64,000 nucleotides of DNA. Source: Mesostigma viride (taxonomy: Eukaryota > Streptophyta > Mesostigmatophyceae > Mesostigmatales > Mesostigmataceae). The notes under the pieces are model-generated. The model was not told where the DNA came from, ran no database searches, and saw nothing but the letters and a program-made list of their open reading frames with translations. The stretch covers positions 106,765 to 170,764 of the forward strand of contig RPFO01001239.1 in assembly GCA_009746045.1 (NCBI GenBank). Direction: 5' to 3'. Shown in pieces: positions 53,420 to 63,720 of this stretch. Within the stretch, counting starts at the first letter, position 1. Every line of letters begins with the position of its first letter. A program made the translations under genes and the position numbers.

Positions 53420-54473
53420 TGTCACGGACGCGAGCTGTGTCATCCGGGCGCCCACTATGCATGCACAAGACCGGTGACGTGCGCAAGGAATTTGTTTTCT
53501 GCGCATTTTCGACAAAGGCTAGTGACCGGGGGGGGGACACTAGCACTTACAGCATAAGAGCGGACGAAAGTGCACGTGCGCGCGCGCCGGGCCAGGCACG
53601 GCTGGGCGCGCAGCACTGACGTACTTGAGCGGACGGCAGCACAAGTGCGCAGCGTCGAGAGAATCATACGCGAGTTAGTGGACAGCTGGAGCTGGAGCTG
53701 GAGCTGGAGCTGGACTGCTGGACTTCAACAGCGCCGAGGCTATTGACAGGCCAGGTGTCTTTGTGGTGTAGAATAGCGGGTCAACGTTATGAGGACTGGA
53801 CAGAAAATGGAAAAGCACAATTTGCGGTGCGGAGCCAGATCGCTGGAATGAATGCGAAATCGCTGGCAGCCCTACAAAGGGATTTCTTCTAGAAAGGAAA
53901 GATTAGAAGCAATGTTTGCTGGGCCACTCACACGCAAGGTGTGAGCGTGCAGATTGTTTGAAGGATATTATGCTTCGACCTTGGTGGTCGTGACTCAATG
54001 CCGGATCCTCTAGGAGATGAGATCGGCAACAGGGTAGCAATTTAGATTTGTCGGGATGCCTTCCTGCTTTTGTTGGCATGTGTGGTAGAAAGCCAGGACG
54101 GCAACTGGAATGCAGTTTCTATTTGCATGGTTCAGGCAGCAAGATAGTTTGGGCATTCCTGGCTGGACTGACAAGTGTGGCGTGTGTCATGCGTGTGGCA
54201 TGACGAATGGTTTGGTTCATATAGGACTCTCACGTAGCGTGTAGTCTCTTCGAGTCTCTCGTTAGTGGCCTTCGTGTTTCTCCCTTTCCTTGGGAGCAAG
54301 GCCGGTAGCATGTCATGGAGCGCTGCCTAACTGCGGGCTCGTGAGCATGGAGTGCATCGATATTGAGACTATCAACGTGTTGTAATTGTATTAACTTTCT
54401 CAATAAATTCCGCATGTGCGGCTTCATCATCAGACTGTGCAAAGTGTGTGTTTGAAAGCATTATTCTATAGCA
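53420..54473 (+). repeat. 5' LTR of the Ty3/gypsy element (3' limit uncertain)
   Basis: Starts TGTCACGGACGCGAG, a usual gypsy LTR start. The part 53420-54155 is repeated inverted at 61007-61751. It contains (GGAGCT)n at 53685-53712. A possible AATAAA lies at 54401 and a possible CA end at 54472, but the second copy is truncated before these, so the 3' limit is inferred. No convincing primer-binding site was found. Confidence 0.68.
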
Positions 54474-54841
54474 GGGGAGGCAATAAGGTGGTCATCAGGC
54501 ACGAGGGACAGTTCCTTGTCCTCGGCTGAGAGCCCTCCTTTCTTTACTCGAAGAGACTACCCGGTAGTCTGCTTCCTTCTGTTCGAAGCCAAGACGTTGG
54601 CTTTAGTGTTTATCAACCATCAGCAGTACAGGGAACGGCCTGGCTGACAGTTTGTAAAGGAAGTGTCTTGAGACAGATTTTAAGAAAATAGAACTAGCCA
54701 GAATTTGCTGGCTCTTGTCTTTTTCTGGCAGGCTAGTCGAGTCGTTATCCTTGACGCCTGTTATAAAGCCTTTGGTTGTTGCTTCTTCTCAGCGAAACCT
54801 AGGCTTGTTGGTTCTTGTTTTGCCCATCGGTCAGCTGGTGC

Positions 54842-57800
54842 ATGCCACTGACGCGAGCGCAGACTCGAGCCATGGCGGATGCAAATAGAGCAGATGCCGA
54901 CACGTCCGCTCCGGGGTCGAATGGCGGGATTCCTCCCGCCGTACCCGCAGTGGGTGAGAGTCGCGACCAAGAAGCGCCGCTGAGTATGGTGGCGCTGTTC
55001 GCGCAGATGCAAGCGCAGATGCAGCAACAGTCGCAACAGTTGCAGCAGCAACTGGCGCTGCAGATGCGGGAAGTGACCGACAGATTGGTGGCCGTAGAGG
55101 GTCGTCATCTGCAGTCCACACCATGGGACGGGCAGGCATCGATGCCGGGCCCAAGTGGTGTTGCCGCGGAGCCGAGGGAGCGGGACCAGCCGCCAACCTC
55201 AGGTAATGCGGCGGGAAGGGCTCCGATGGAACCGGGGGTTTTGGCTGGGTCGCTAACCCAACACGACTTGCTTGGTGAGGCGGATGGTCAGCCACGGGGC
55301 GAGTATACGCTGGCGCCCAGGCGCCTGCCTTTCGATCAAGCGCGAGACGGATTGCACGAGGAGAACGGGGCAGGGCTGGCGCGCGCGATGGACCCACGCA
55401 GGGGTGCACCAGGACGCATGCTGCCAGGCGGGGTCTCAATTCCGTTTGGGCGAGGCGGTGGGGCGCTGACCGGCGGGTCGACTGCACGGTGGTCAAGTGT
55501 GCCAATCGGGCGCATTCCGCCCATGGAGGACATAACCACGCCGCTGGCTTTCCGAGTACGGGAGGCAGCACGCCCAAGCACGCTGGCGCAGGGACGCGCA
55601 GCTCAGCGACCGCCGGAGGATGCCGATGGGGTGCAGTACCCGCAAAGGGTGCGCCTCATACCTGAAGGCGCGAAGATGCCCACCCTACCACGGGTGGACA
55701 TGCGCGAGAAGTTCTCCACAACCGGCAATCTGGCCACGCTGGCGCAGGCCTACAACGCGTACAAGTCATGGATTGATCTGCAATACATGACTACGCAAGG
55801 CGCTGTAATGCATGAGTTTGTGATGAACAACATGCATTTCTTCTTTCACGGCCTTACGCTGAGGCGAGTGGCTAGGCTGGTGGAGCAGTGGAGAGAGGTC
55901 TCGCTGTACACGCGTCACACGGACGTGTGGTTCGGCTTCGACGGGCGTGGCCAGCCCGACTATGACAACATCATGTATGGTGTCGACCCTGCCGAGGAAC
56001 TGTGGGGCCTCCTTCGCCAGGAATACCCGGTGGAGACCATCAAGGCAGAGCGTGAGTGGCGCAGTTTCAAGATAGCCGAGGGTGAAACCCCGGAGCAATC
56101 TTACGAGCGCCTCATGGAGTTCGCCGGCGAAGTGGAGGACTGGTCCGAAAAGCTGGCGTGTCAGAAATGGCTGCAAGCGCTAGGCTCCAAGGAGATGGAG
56201 CTGCCCACGCCGCCCAACGGCCAGCCGTGGCGATTGCGGTCACTGTGCATTGAGGTCAGGGCCATGATGCGACGACACGCGCAAGGCCGGATCTCGGTAA
56301 GCACGGTGGTGGCCGAGCTGCAGGCCAAGGTCGACGCGCTGACCAAGGCCAAGTCGGGTGAGTCGTCTGCCACAAGACAAGCGCGCCCGCAAGGCGGCCA
56401 CGGTGCTAGCAGGAACCAAGGGGGGTCTCGCAACGCCTCATCGCATGATGCAACCCAGGGTAACGCCGCTGGCGGCAACAAGGACGCTGCCGCTCCGCCG
56501 ACGCGAGCTGGGGGGGGCACGTCCTCACAGACGGGTAGGACGGATGCGCGCAAATCGGGCTGCTTCCTGTGCGGTCAGGATGGGCACATCAAACGTGATT
56601 GTCCCAAGGCGTGTAAGAAGTCACACCCGGCAACGGTCCGCACCCATCTGGCGGGGCAGTGCCCAGCGCCGGGGGTGCACTTTGCGGACGTGGAGGACAA
56701 GAAGGTGGACGCGGGGGTGGTCATCATTCAGCCGACGGGCGAGGCGGGGGGACGTGAAAGGGAGGATGGGGGATCGCAGGTTCAATACAGGGACGAGGAC
56801 TTCTGGCGGCCAGCCGACGTGATGGCGTTGGACATCCACGCAGTTGGCGCGCGAGGGAAGCAAGCACGTGCACCGCCGTCGTTTCAGGTGGGGCAGCCAA
56901 GTGAGACTGTGGGGCAGCTGCCTCAGTCCTTTCGCATGGCTCCCGCTCGGACCGGCTCCACCCTGGAACACGACAATCCTGCTGGGGCAGAGCAGCGGCG
57001 CAGGTTGTTGCCATTATACCCTATGCCGTCGGTCGTGGACACGCCTGCATACACTCCCCGGCAAGTGGTCGAGTGGTTCGGTCAGCGGGCCGTGGAGGTG
57101 CTCGGGTCGCATGCGTCAGAGGTACAGCGGTACGCTGACACAATGGACGCCCGTAGGTTGCACAACGCTGAGACAGCCACATTTGTCGGGCATCGCCCTG
57201 CATCGGCTTCGGTAATCGTGGGTCATGTCGCTCATGGTGTCTTGGACAACGCGCAGCGGGCGTGCGTAGTGCCTAGGGCACCCACTGTCACCTCATATCC
57301 GGATGGCGAGCCAGCAATGGCGTTTCAGGCGCAGGGGCACGGGGAGCCCCTGAGCAACGTGGTCTACAGTACTGACCATGAATTGGTCGTGAAACTGGAC
57401 AGCGGGGCCCAGCCACTCGTTATCAGTGCTCGGCTGGCCCAGTTGCTCAACCTAACCAGGGAGAATGGCGGGCTGCGGGACAGTCATGTGTCCGTGGCGG
57501 GCTGGCAGGGCCCTGCCGCTAAACCCTTTGCCATGACTGCGGTCCAGGTAATGGTCATCCTCAACCCGCTCAGGCCATCCGACATGGCCTGCATCCCTGT
57601 GAATGCCCTTGTGACCGAGCAGTCATCGTATGACGTGCTGGTCGGCATGGAGGTCATGTTTCCCATGCGGCTCGAGGTACGCATGTGGGAAGGCCGCGCG
57701 GTGTACATCGTTGACAGAGACGGTGACGCCATGCGCCAAGCAAGCATCCCGGTGAGCTGCTACAGCTCGGACACTGGGGCAGTGCGTGTCTCGACGGTCA

Positions 57801-58135
57801 ACCGGGTCGAGGCTGGCTCGCACGACGCGGTGGTGGAGGTACGGATGGGGGAGGTCACGGCAGCTGGGGGGGCTGTGCGTGATAAGCATCGGCCGTGCAT
57901 CCCAACAGCGCTGGTGGGACGGGCCTCATTGCACAGCACGTGGGCGGCGCGACAGCAGCCGCAAGCGCGGCAGGCCCTTTTGCGTCAGCACGTCACCAAC
58001 GCGGTGCGGCAGCAACAACTCTCTCATCTCCCGCGGCAATCGCAGTCCAAGTGGCTGTCGCGACAACCGAAGGTAACTTCTGTGCCGATGTTGTGGCAGA
58101 GTCGCGGGTCTTGTCCGAAGGGGTTGTATTGCTAG
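54842..58135 (+). CDS. Ty3/gypsy Gag-protease polyprotein
   Basis: ATG at 54842 (MPLTRAQTRAMADANRADAD); about 1,097 codons to a TAG at 58133. Residues about 50-90 are a Gln-rich coiled coil (AQMQAQMQQQSQQLQQQLAL). A retrotransposon Gag capsid region follows (about 290-480, with EWRSFKIAEGETPEQSYERL). A CCHC zinc knuckle CFLCGQDGHIKRDC is at 56561-56602. The aspartic protease has its active-site DSGA at 57398-57409 and a downstream hydrophobic YDVLVGMEVM block. The frame is intact throughout, so this part is young. The last 60 codons overlap the start of the methyltransferase in another frame. Confidence 0.93.
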   Translation: MPLTRAQTRAMADANRADADTSAPGSNGGIPPAVPAVGESRDQEAPLSMVALFAQMQAQMQQQSQQLQQQLALQMREVTDRLVAVEGRHLQSTPWDGQASMPGPSGVAAEPRERDQPPTSGNAAGRAPMEPGVLAGSLTQHDLLGEADGQPRGEYTLAPRRLPFDQARDGLHEENGAGLARAMDPRRGAPGRMLPGGVSIPFGRGGGALTGGSTARWSSVPIGRIPPMEDITTPLAFRVREAARPSTLAQGRAAQRPPEDADGVQYPQRVRLIPEGAKMPTLPRVDMREKFSTTGNLATLAQAYNAYKSWIDLQYMTTQGAVMHEFVMNNMHFFFHGLTLRRVARLVEQWREVSLYTRHTDVWFGFDGRGQPDYDNIMYGVDPAEELWGLLRQEYPVETIKAEREWRSFKIAEGETPEQSYERLMEFAGEVEDWSEKLACQKWLQALGSKEMELPTPPNGQPWRLRSLCIEVRAMMRRHAQGRISVSTVVAELQAKVDALTKAKSGESSATRQARPQGGHGASRNQGGSRNASSHDATQGNAAGGNKDAAAPPTRAGGGTSSQTGRTDARKSGCFLCGQDGHIKRDCPKACKKSHPATVRTHLAGQCPAPGVHFADVEDKKVDAGVVIIQPTGEAGGREREDGGSQVQYRDEDFWRPADVMALDIHAVGARGKQARAPPSFQVGQPSETVGQLPQSFRMAPARTGSTLEHDNPAGAEQRRRLLPLYPMPSVVDTPAYTPRQVVEWFGQRAVEVLGSHASEVQRYADTMDARRLHNAETATFVGHRPASASVIVGHVAHGVLDNAQRACVVPRAPTVTSYPDGEPAMAFQAQGHGEPLSNVVYSTDHELVVKLDSGAQPLVISARLAQLLNLTRENGGLRDSHVSVAGWQGPAAKPFAMTAVQVMVILNPLRPSDMACIPVNALVTEQSSYDVLVGMEVMFPMRLEVRMWEGRAVYIVDRDGDAMRQASIPVSCYSSDTGAVRVSTVNRVEAGSHDAVVEVRMGEVTAAGGAVRDKHRPCIPTALVGRASLHSTWAARQQPQARQALLRQHVTNAVRQQQLSHLPRQSQSKWLSRQPKVTSVPMLWQSRGSCPKGLYC

Positions 58136-59531
58136 AATTGTTTGCTGGGATGGGAGGGGGGCTGGCTGGCTTTCTCGCTGCAGGCGGTACGTGCCACACG
58201 TTGATCGCCGTAGAGCCGTCTCCTACCGCTCGGGCAGTGTATAGGCATCACTGTGCCCAGCTGTCTGCCCTGTATCCATCTCAGTTCCTCCGTCTGCGTG
58301 GACAGATCCGTTTGGGGAGTGCCCTCAGGATATCCGTGCTATTGGGGAGGTTCATGTGCGAGGCCTTTTGAGGCGGCACAAGAGGATAGACCTCGTCCTC
58401 GCGGGCTGGGAATGTCAAGGGTTGAGTCAGGCCGGCGTAGGACGCGGGCTTGCGGATCCTAGGAGCGGGTTGTTTTGGGATCTGCTTCGAGTCGTTGGAC
58501 TCTTGCAGCAGCTGCAGGACCAGCCACTAGCGTATCTTTTTGAGAACGTGGTGGCCGACGACAGCCCTCACGAGGTAGTGAGGAAGGACTGGGCCCAGAT
58601 CGTGGACATCTTAGGGGCACCAGTCACGTGCGACAATGCAGGATTGGGCGGGCTCACCCACAGGTACCGCGCATTCTGGACCAACCTTGCACTCACCACC
58701 ACCATCCAGGCAGTGGTAGATGCGATCACACGACAGCACGACGGCATGCCCGCGGAGGTGGCGCTGCCACCACATTTGGTCACGCAGCGGGTAGACGTCG
58801 CCGATCGGCACCCTTACGCGCCCGTCAATCACGTAGGTAAGCCTATGTGCGCTCTTCCCACCTTGGTTAGTTACCAGGGGTCATCGGCCTACAGGGACCG
58901 GGGCAAGGGTTTGGTATGGGACACCGGTACGGGTTTGTTGGTGCAGCCGCCCGCTGAGTTTCGGGAGGTGAGCATGGGGTTCCATGTGGGGGCGTCCGCC
59001 GCTGAGGGGGTTTTAGAGGCCACTAGGTGGTCTCTCGTTGGGCAAGCCATGTCAGCCTTCCAGGTTGGGTATGTTCTGCGGGCCGCAATGCAAGTGCGCC
59101 AGGGTGGGGGAGATATCCCCACACCGCCACCGCCTGTCAGTGCCCACGCGGCTGGTGTCCGGCCAACAGCGTCCGGCGGCACTGGGTCGCCATGGAGATC
59201 GCGGCTGCTTCAACTATGGAGCGTTATCCTCATGACGTCCTTGTTGTCCAGCACGGTGTTCGCTGGAGCGCCCACCCTGCAGCAATCGGTCGGTCGCGCA
59301 GTCCGTGCCATTCAGCAGGTGAGCGTCACACCCGGTGTAGCCGCATTTTCCCTTTTCCACGATGCCGCTGTCCGGGGGCCTTGTCTCGACAGTAGGAGTG
59401 CCGCAGTCGCAGATCCTGCTGCCTCTCACATATGGGCCATAGGTGAGCACCTCACCGCCACGCAACGCAAGGCTATGGAGCACTGGTTGCATTCTGCACG
59501 CTCAGTTTCGCTTTCAGCAGTGAAGAACTAG
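58077..59531 (+). CDS. C5-cytosine DNA methyltransferase domain of the retrotransposon (one frameshift)
   Basis: Motif I is LELFAGMGGGLAGFLAAGG at 58132 (SAM binding). An acidic VEPSPTARAVYRHH follows, as in motif II. Motif IV is LAGWECQGLSQAG with the catalytic Cys codon at 58413-58415; the family normally has PCQ, here it is ECQ. Motif VI is LFENVVADD at 58542. Motif VIII-like NAGLGGLTHRYRAFWTN follows near 58640. The C-terminal motif X-like part is RWSLVGQAMSAFQVGYVLRA near 59025. One frameshift near 58285 separates motif I from motif IV; from there to the TAG at 59529 the frame is open. When intact it would transfer methyl from SAM to C5 of cytosine. It lies between protease and reverse transcriptase, so it is part of the pol region. 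Confidence 0.92.
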
Positions 59532-59551
59532 GGTGCTACAACGGGGGCTGC

Positions 59552-60888
59552 ATGGGGGTCCCACTAGATACGGATCAGCCCTTATTCAGGCGGCAGCATA
59601 GGCTGAGCTTGGCTGAGCTGGAATTCGTAGATGCTAACTGTCGAGAGCTAGAGGCAGCTGGGATCATCCGCGCTTCATCCTCCAGTTATGCAGCTGCCAC
59701 GGTGGTCGCACCCAAGAAGGATACCATCACAGGCGAGTGGACAGGTATGCGCATGGCCACTGACCTGCGTCAGCTGAACGCGCACACTCCTGTTGATAGG
59801 TACCCCATGCCTCGGGTCGATGATGTTTTGGATAAAATATCTCCCCAGGTCAAGTATGTGTCGTCGCTAGATTTGCGTAGCGGCTTCCATCAGATCAAGG
59901 TCGTAGAGGCAGATCAGCGCAAGCTGGCCTTTTGGGGTGGGACCCGTCTGTACGAGTGGGTTCGCATGCCATTCGGACATCGCAACGCTAGTGCGGTGTT
60001 CCAACGTGCCATGGACCAGGTGCTGGCAGGGTTGCCATTTGCAGCCTGCTACATAGACGATGTCATTGTCTTTAGCGAGACATTTGACCAGCACTTAGCT
60101 CACCTCGATCAGGTTCGGATCGCCCTAGATAAGGCCAACCTGCGGCTGCACCCTGAAAAGTGCAAGTTCGCCCAACAGACCATAGGGTTTCTTGGTCATC
60201 AGATTGTACCAGGTGGCCGGACCCCTGAGGCAGCCAAAGTGGAAGCCATCAGCAACGCCGCAGTGCCCATCGACATCTCGGGGGTGCGCGCGTATCTCGG
60301 GCTAGCTGGCTATTATCGAGGATATATTCAGAATTTCAGCACCAAAGTCAAACCCCTGACTGAGTTGTTGAAGAAGGGCAATGTCTGGGCGTGGGGTCCG
60401 GCTCAGCAGCGAGCCATCGATACCATCAAACAGGAACTGACTGCCGCTCCTATCCTACGCGCCCCCGACTATGCTCTGCCCTTCATTCTTTACACCGATT
60501 GGTCCAAGGTAGGCCTAGGGGCTGTGCTAGCACAAAAGGACGATGCGGGGCGCGAGCATGTTATCGCGTACGCTAGTCGGAGTAACAACTCTGCCGAGAG
60601 TCGGTACTCTTCCTACGAGGGGGAAGCGTTAGCCGTTGTGTGGGCCATCAAGCACTTCAGGCCATATCTCTTTGGGCGGGTGTTCACACTTGTCACTGAT
60701 CACCAGCCCTTATTGTGGTTGATGACCAGCGACAAACCACGGGTAAGCTGGCCCGGTGGGCAATGATCATTCAGGAGTACCACCTGACAATCGTCCATCG
60801 GCCAGGTGTGGATCACTCCAACGCGGACGTCCTGTCCAGGTATGCTCCCTACCAACCACTGTTGACAACACTGGTGCGCGGGCCCTAG
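59552..60888 (+). CDS. Ty3/gypsy reverse transcriptase and RNase H (one late frameshift)
   Basis: From ATG at 59552 (MGVPLDTDQPLFRRQH) the reverse transcriptase reads without a break: RMATDLRQLNAHT, SSLDLRSGFHQIKV (first Asp), MPFGHRNASAVFQRAMD, and ACYIDDVIVFS (YIDD at 60050). Then KCKFAQQTIGFLGHQI and YLGLAGYYRGYIQNF follow. RNase H has its acidic residues in LYTDWSKVGLG, YEGEALAVVW and LVTDHQPLLWL. At about 60738 a single-base frameshift occurs; the true continuation is GKLARWAMIIQEYHLTIVHR and SNADVLSRYAP, stopping at 60886. No integrase follows on this strand. It copies element RNA into DNA. Confidence 0.95.
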
Positions 60889-61006
60889 GGGCCGAGAGCT
60901 CGCCTGGGTCTGTGGTTTTGTTAATGCTGCAGGCTTCGCTGACGCGACGCCGAGGCAGACTGGCGCGCAGTCGAGTATACAGTCGCAGACTTTGCGGCAA
61001 GCTGCA

Positions 61007-61751
61007 ATGTGCCCAAATATCTTGCTGCCTGAACCATGCAAATAGGAACTGCTTCCGTTTGCCGTCCTGGCTTTTACCATACACATGCCAACAAAAGCAG
61101 GAAGGCATCCCGACAAATCTAAATTGCTACCCTGTGCCATCTCACTCCTAGAGTCCGGCATTGAGTCACGACCACCAAGGTCGAAGCATAATATCCTTCA
61201 AACAAATCTGCACGCTCACACCTGCGTGTGAGTGGCCCAGCAAACATTGCTTCTAATCTTTTCCTTTCTAGAAAGAAATCCCTTTTGTAGGTCTGCCAGC
61301 GAGTTTCGCATTCATTCCAGCGATCTGGCTCCGCACCGCAAATTGTGCTTTTCATTTTCTGTCCAGTCTCATCAACGTTGACCCGCTATTCTACACCACA
61401 AGGAGACCCTGGCCTGTCAATAGCCTCGGCGCTGTTGAAGTCCAGCGTCAGCTCCAGCTCCAGCTCCAGCTCCAGCTGTCCACTAACTCGCGTATGATTC
61501 TCTCGACGCTGCGCACTTGTTGCTGCCGTCCGCTCCAAGTCGTCAGTGCTGCGGCCCAGCGTGCCTGGCCCGGCGCGCGCGCACGTGCACTTTCGTGCCC
61601 TCTTATGACTGTAAGTGCTAGTGTCCCCCCCGGTCATATTTTAGCCTTTGTGTCGAAAAATAGCGCAGAACAAACAGAATTCCTTGCGCAGCAGTTCACC
61701 GGTCTTGTGCATCATGTGGCGCCCGGATACACATGCTCGCGTTCCGTGACA
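61007..61751 (-). repeat. Inverted LTR copy, truncated at its 3' end
   Basis: On the minus strand it starts TGTCACGGAACGCGAGC at 61751 and matches 53420-54155 with moderate divergence up to 61007, where homology stops abruptly. It lies downstream of the integrase on the same strand, as a 3' LTR should. Confidence 0.85.
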
Positions 61752-62270
61752 GCTGGCGTCTGCGTACCCACAATCTCCGCGCCACCAGGCGCTGGCATGC
61801 TCAGCTTTGGTAAAACCCCAAATGAGCTGAGCGGACGTGCTGCCTACTGCGATGCCCGTGGGGGGCGAGGCTCTGTCCATGATTCCCCCCCTCGTCAGCA
61901 CAGTGGTCAGCTGCTGCGCGCCCAGCCGTGGCCTTGCCGGCCCGGCGCGCGCGCACGTGCACTTTTCGTCCGCTCTTATTGCTGTAAGTGCTAGTGTTCC
62001 CCCCCCCGTCATAAGCCTTTGTCGAAAATGCGCAGAAAACAAATCCTTGCGCACGTCACCGGTCTTGTGCATAGTGGGACGCGCCGGATGACACAGTCGC
62101 GTCCGGGACAAGCTGTCCGTCTGCGTTACCACAATCTCCAGGCCGCCACATGGCGACTGGCCATGCCTCAGCTTTTTGTAAACCCAAATGAGCTGAGCTT
62201 GACGTGCCTTGCCTTAACTCATGCCCGGGGGGTGGGCGAGTAACCATGTCCCATGATTCCCCCCCTCGCT
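61540..62270 (-). repeat. Tandem duplication (unit about 372 bp) across the start of the inverted LTR
   Basis: Two direct copies (61540-61905 and 61910-62270). Each carries the LTR start (at 61751 and 62110), about 180 bp of LTR, and about 190 bp of sequence upstream of it, including a GGGGGGGAATCATGG purine-rich tract. Both copies contain CCCGGCGCGCGCGCACGTGC. Confidence 0.85.
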
Positions 62271-62989
62271 GGCTATCATGGCTCCTCACATGGCCAAGCC
62301 GACGTGCCACACCACAGCAGCTAAGGAAATGGTGACGCTAACTGGTTGCAACGGGGCAGCGACAACAAACTGGGCAAAACCACTGGGCCCGCATGGCCAC
62401 GGTGTGAGCGCTTGGCTGCAAGCAGTGCATGTGCCACCCACAATTCAGTGATCACACAGCAAACATTGGGTATCCCCCTGGTCTACGCGATGGGCAAACC
62501 TGACCACTGGTGCATCTTGACCGCCTGGCCGTTGTGCGGGGCGACGGTCAGGCATTAAGTTGTGGCAACGAACACGGACTGAGGTTTGCTTACGTTATCG
62601 GTGGTGCGACTTGCCGTCGACGGCCCTCCAAAATGGCGACCCCAGATGGCTTGGATGGCGACGAATCCGCAGATGGTCGCCCCGCAGTCACGTCAGAGTG
62701 TCGGTCAGCTCGTGCGGAGAATGCGAACTGCCCGGACGAAATGGCAAGCTGACGGGCATGTTTTAAGCGCCCCCCCGCGCTGAGCTAGCGCAGGGATCTC
62801 GGTGCCTGGGGCGATGAACAAGTTTGTTCATGGCGTGGGCATACCTTGCGGAAAGAGCCGCTCCGTAGGGTTCACCCTCAGCCAGAAACTGAACTGGCGT
62901 TTGTCAAAACGCCATAGGGGTGGGGTGTGCACTCTGCGCCTCCGTGGGGAGCAAGGGCGCGCCCAACAACAGGAAATACGGGGAGAAAC
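62271..62989. other. Between integrase and LTR; no domain recognised
   Basis: Expected to hold the integrase C-terminus and 3' UTR of the minus-strand segment. The reading is too decayed to assign. Confidence 0.4.
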
Positions 62990-63720
62990 AGTGCGAGCGA
63001 ACTCTGGGTGTGACATTCGGTAACCCCCATGGCTATCCCGCCAGTTCACGATGCCACATAGTGAATGATGCTGACTGCAGGCTCCCCACTTGCGCAAAGC
63101 CGCTTGACAGTCTGAACCAATTCTCTCAGCCAAACCATTGGCCTGAGGATGCTCCCGAGAAAGTGCACGTGATCAATGAGACTGCATTCCAAACAATCCT
63201 TAATTCCCCCCGAAACTCCCGCCCGGTCGGTGACCCGCTCCGCGGGCGGCCAACCTTGCGATATGTCGGCGAAGTGCTCATGGCGTGATGGCGGCGCTGC
63301 TTGTCAGCAATTTGGGGATGAGCTCGACCACTTGCCTAAAACTTCGACACACACCATGACATTACTTGTGGCCATCTGCACTTTCATCAAAGGGCCCACA
63401 CAGGTCTACGTGCCAGCGCGTAGAAGAAAGCCCTCTGAGCATGGGTTAGTAGGCTCATAATTCTTTCGCTCGTGGTCCACATTGAACCGTGCCTTCACCG
63501 GGCACACTGCGCGCGACAGCGAGCGACAACCTGCGCGACGTGGCACGCTGCCGTTCCACCAATAGAGGCGCGCCTTAGCGCCAAAGTGCGGTTACCACCC
63601 CAGGTGGCCTACCCGCCTCATGGCGTTGCTGGGACGATGGCGACGCTTGTAGGGCGGCGGGCCACCACCACTTGCGCTTGCCGTATCATTTTGTGGAGGA
63701 CCCGGCATCCCACGAGTAGG
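62990..63720 (-). pseudogene. Ty3/gypsy integrase, decayed (minus strand)
   Basis: Reading the minus strand across several frameshifts: GHLG and RLYWWNGSV, then AVCPVKARFNVDHERK (zinc-binding HHCC region). TRWHVDLCGPFDESADGHK carries the first catalytic Asp, then VMVCVEVLGKW. PPAERVTDRAG carries the second Asp, then LIDHVHF, and HPQANGLAERI the catalytic Glu, followed by VQTVKR. All three DDE residues are still visible but at least four frame breaks prevent expression. It is clearly more decayed than the gag and pol on the plus strand, which favours a separate older copy. Confidence 0.88.

Larger units (their letters stand above)
53420..63720 (+). mobile_element. Ty3/gypsy retrotransposon encoding a DNA methyltransferase; 3' part inverted
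   Basis: Plus-strand order: LTR (from 53420), gag-protease (54842-58135), C5-cytosine methyltransferase (58077-59531), reverse transcriptase and RNase H (59552-60888). After RNase H the expected integrase is missing in this orientation. Instead, an inverted copy of the LTR (61007-61751) and a decayed integrase (62990-63720) lie on the minus strand. This is what a single inversion of the integrase-to-LTR segment would give. A second element of the same family in opposite orientation would also explain it. Retrotransposon-borne methyltransferases have been reported from dinoflagellates and charophyte algae. Confidence 0.88.

Noticed and set aside
53420-61751. The inverted LTR copies as terminal inverted repeats of a giant DNA transposon
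   Set aside because: They start with TGTCACGG and are placed before gag and after integrase, as LTRs are; no transposase or target duplication was found.
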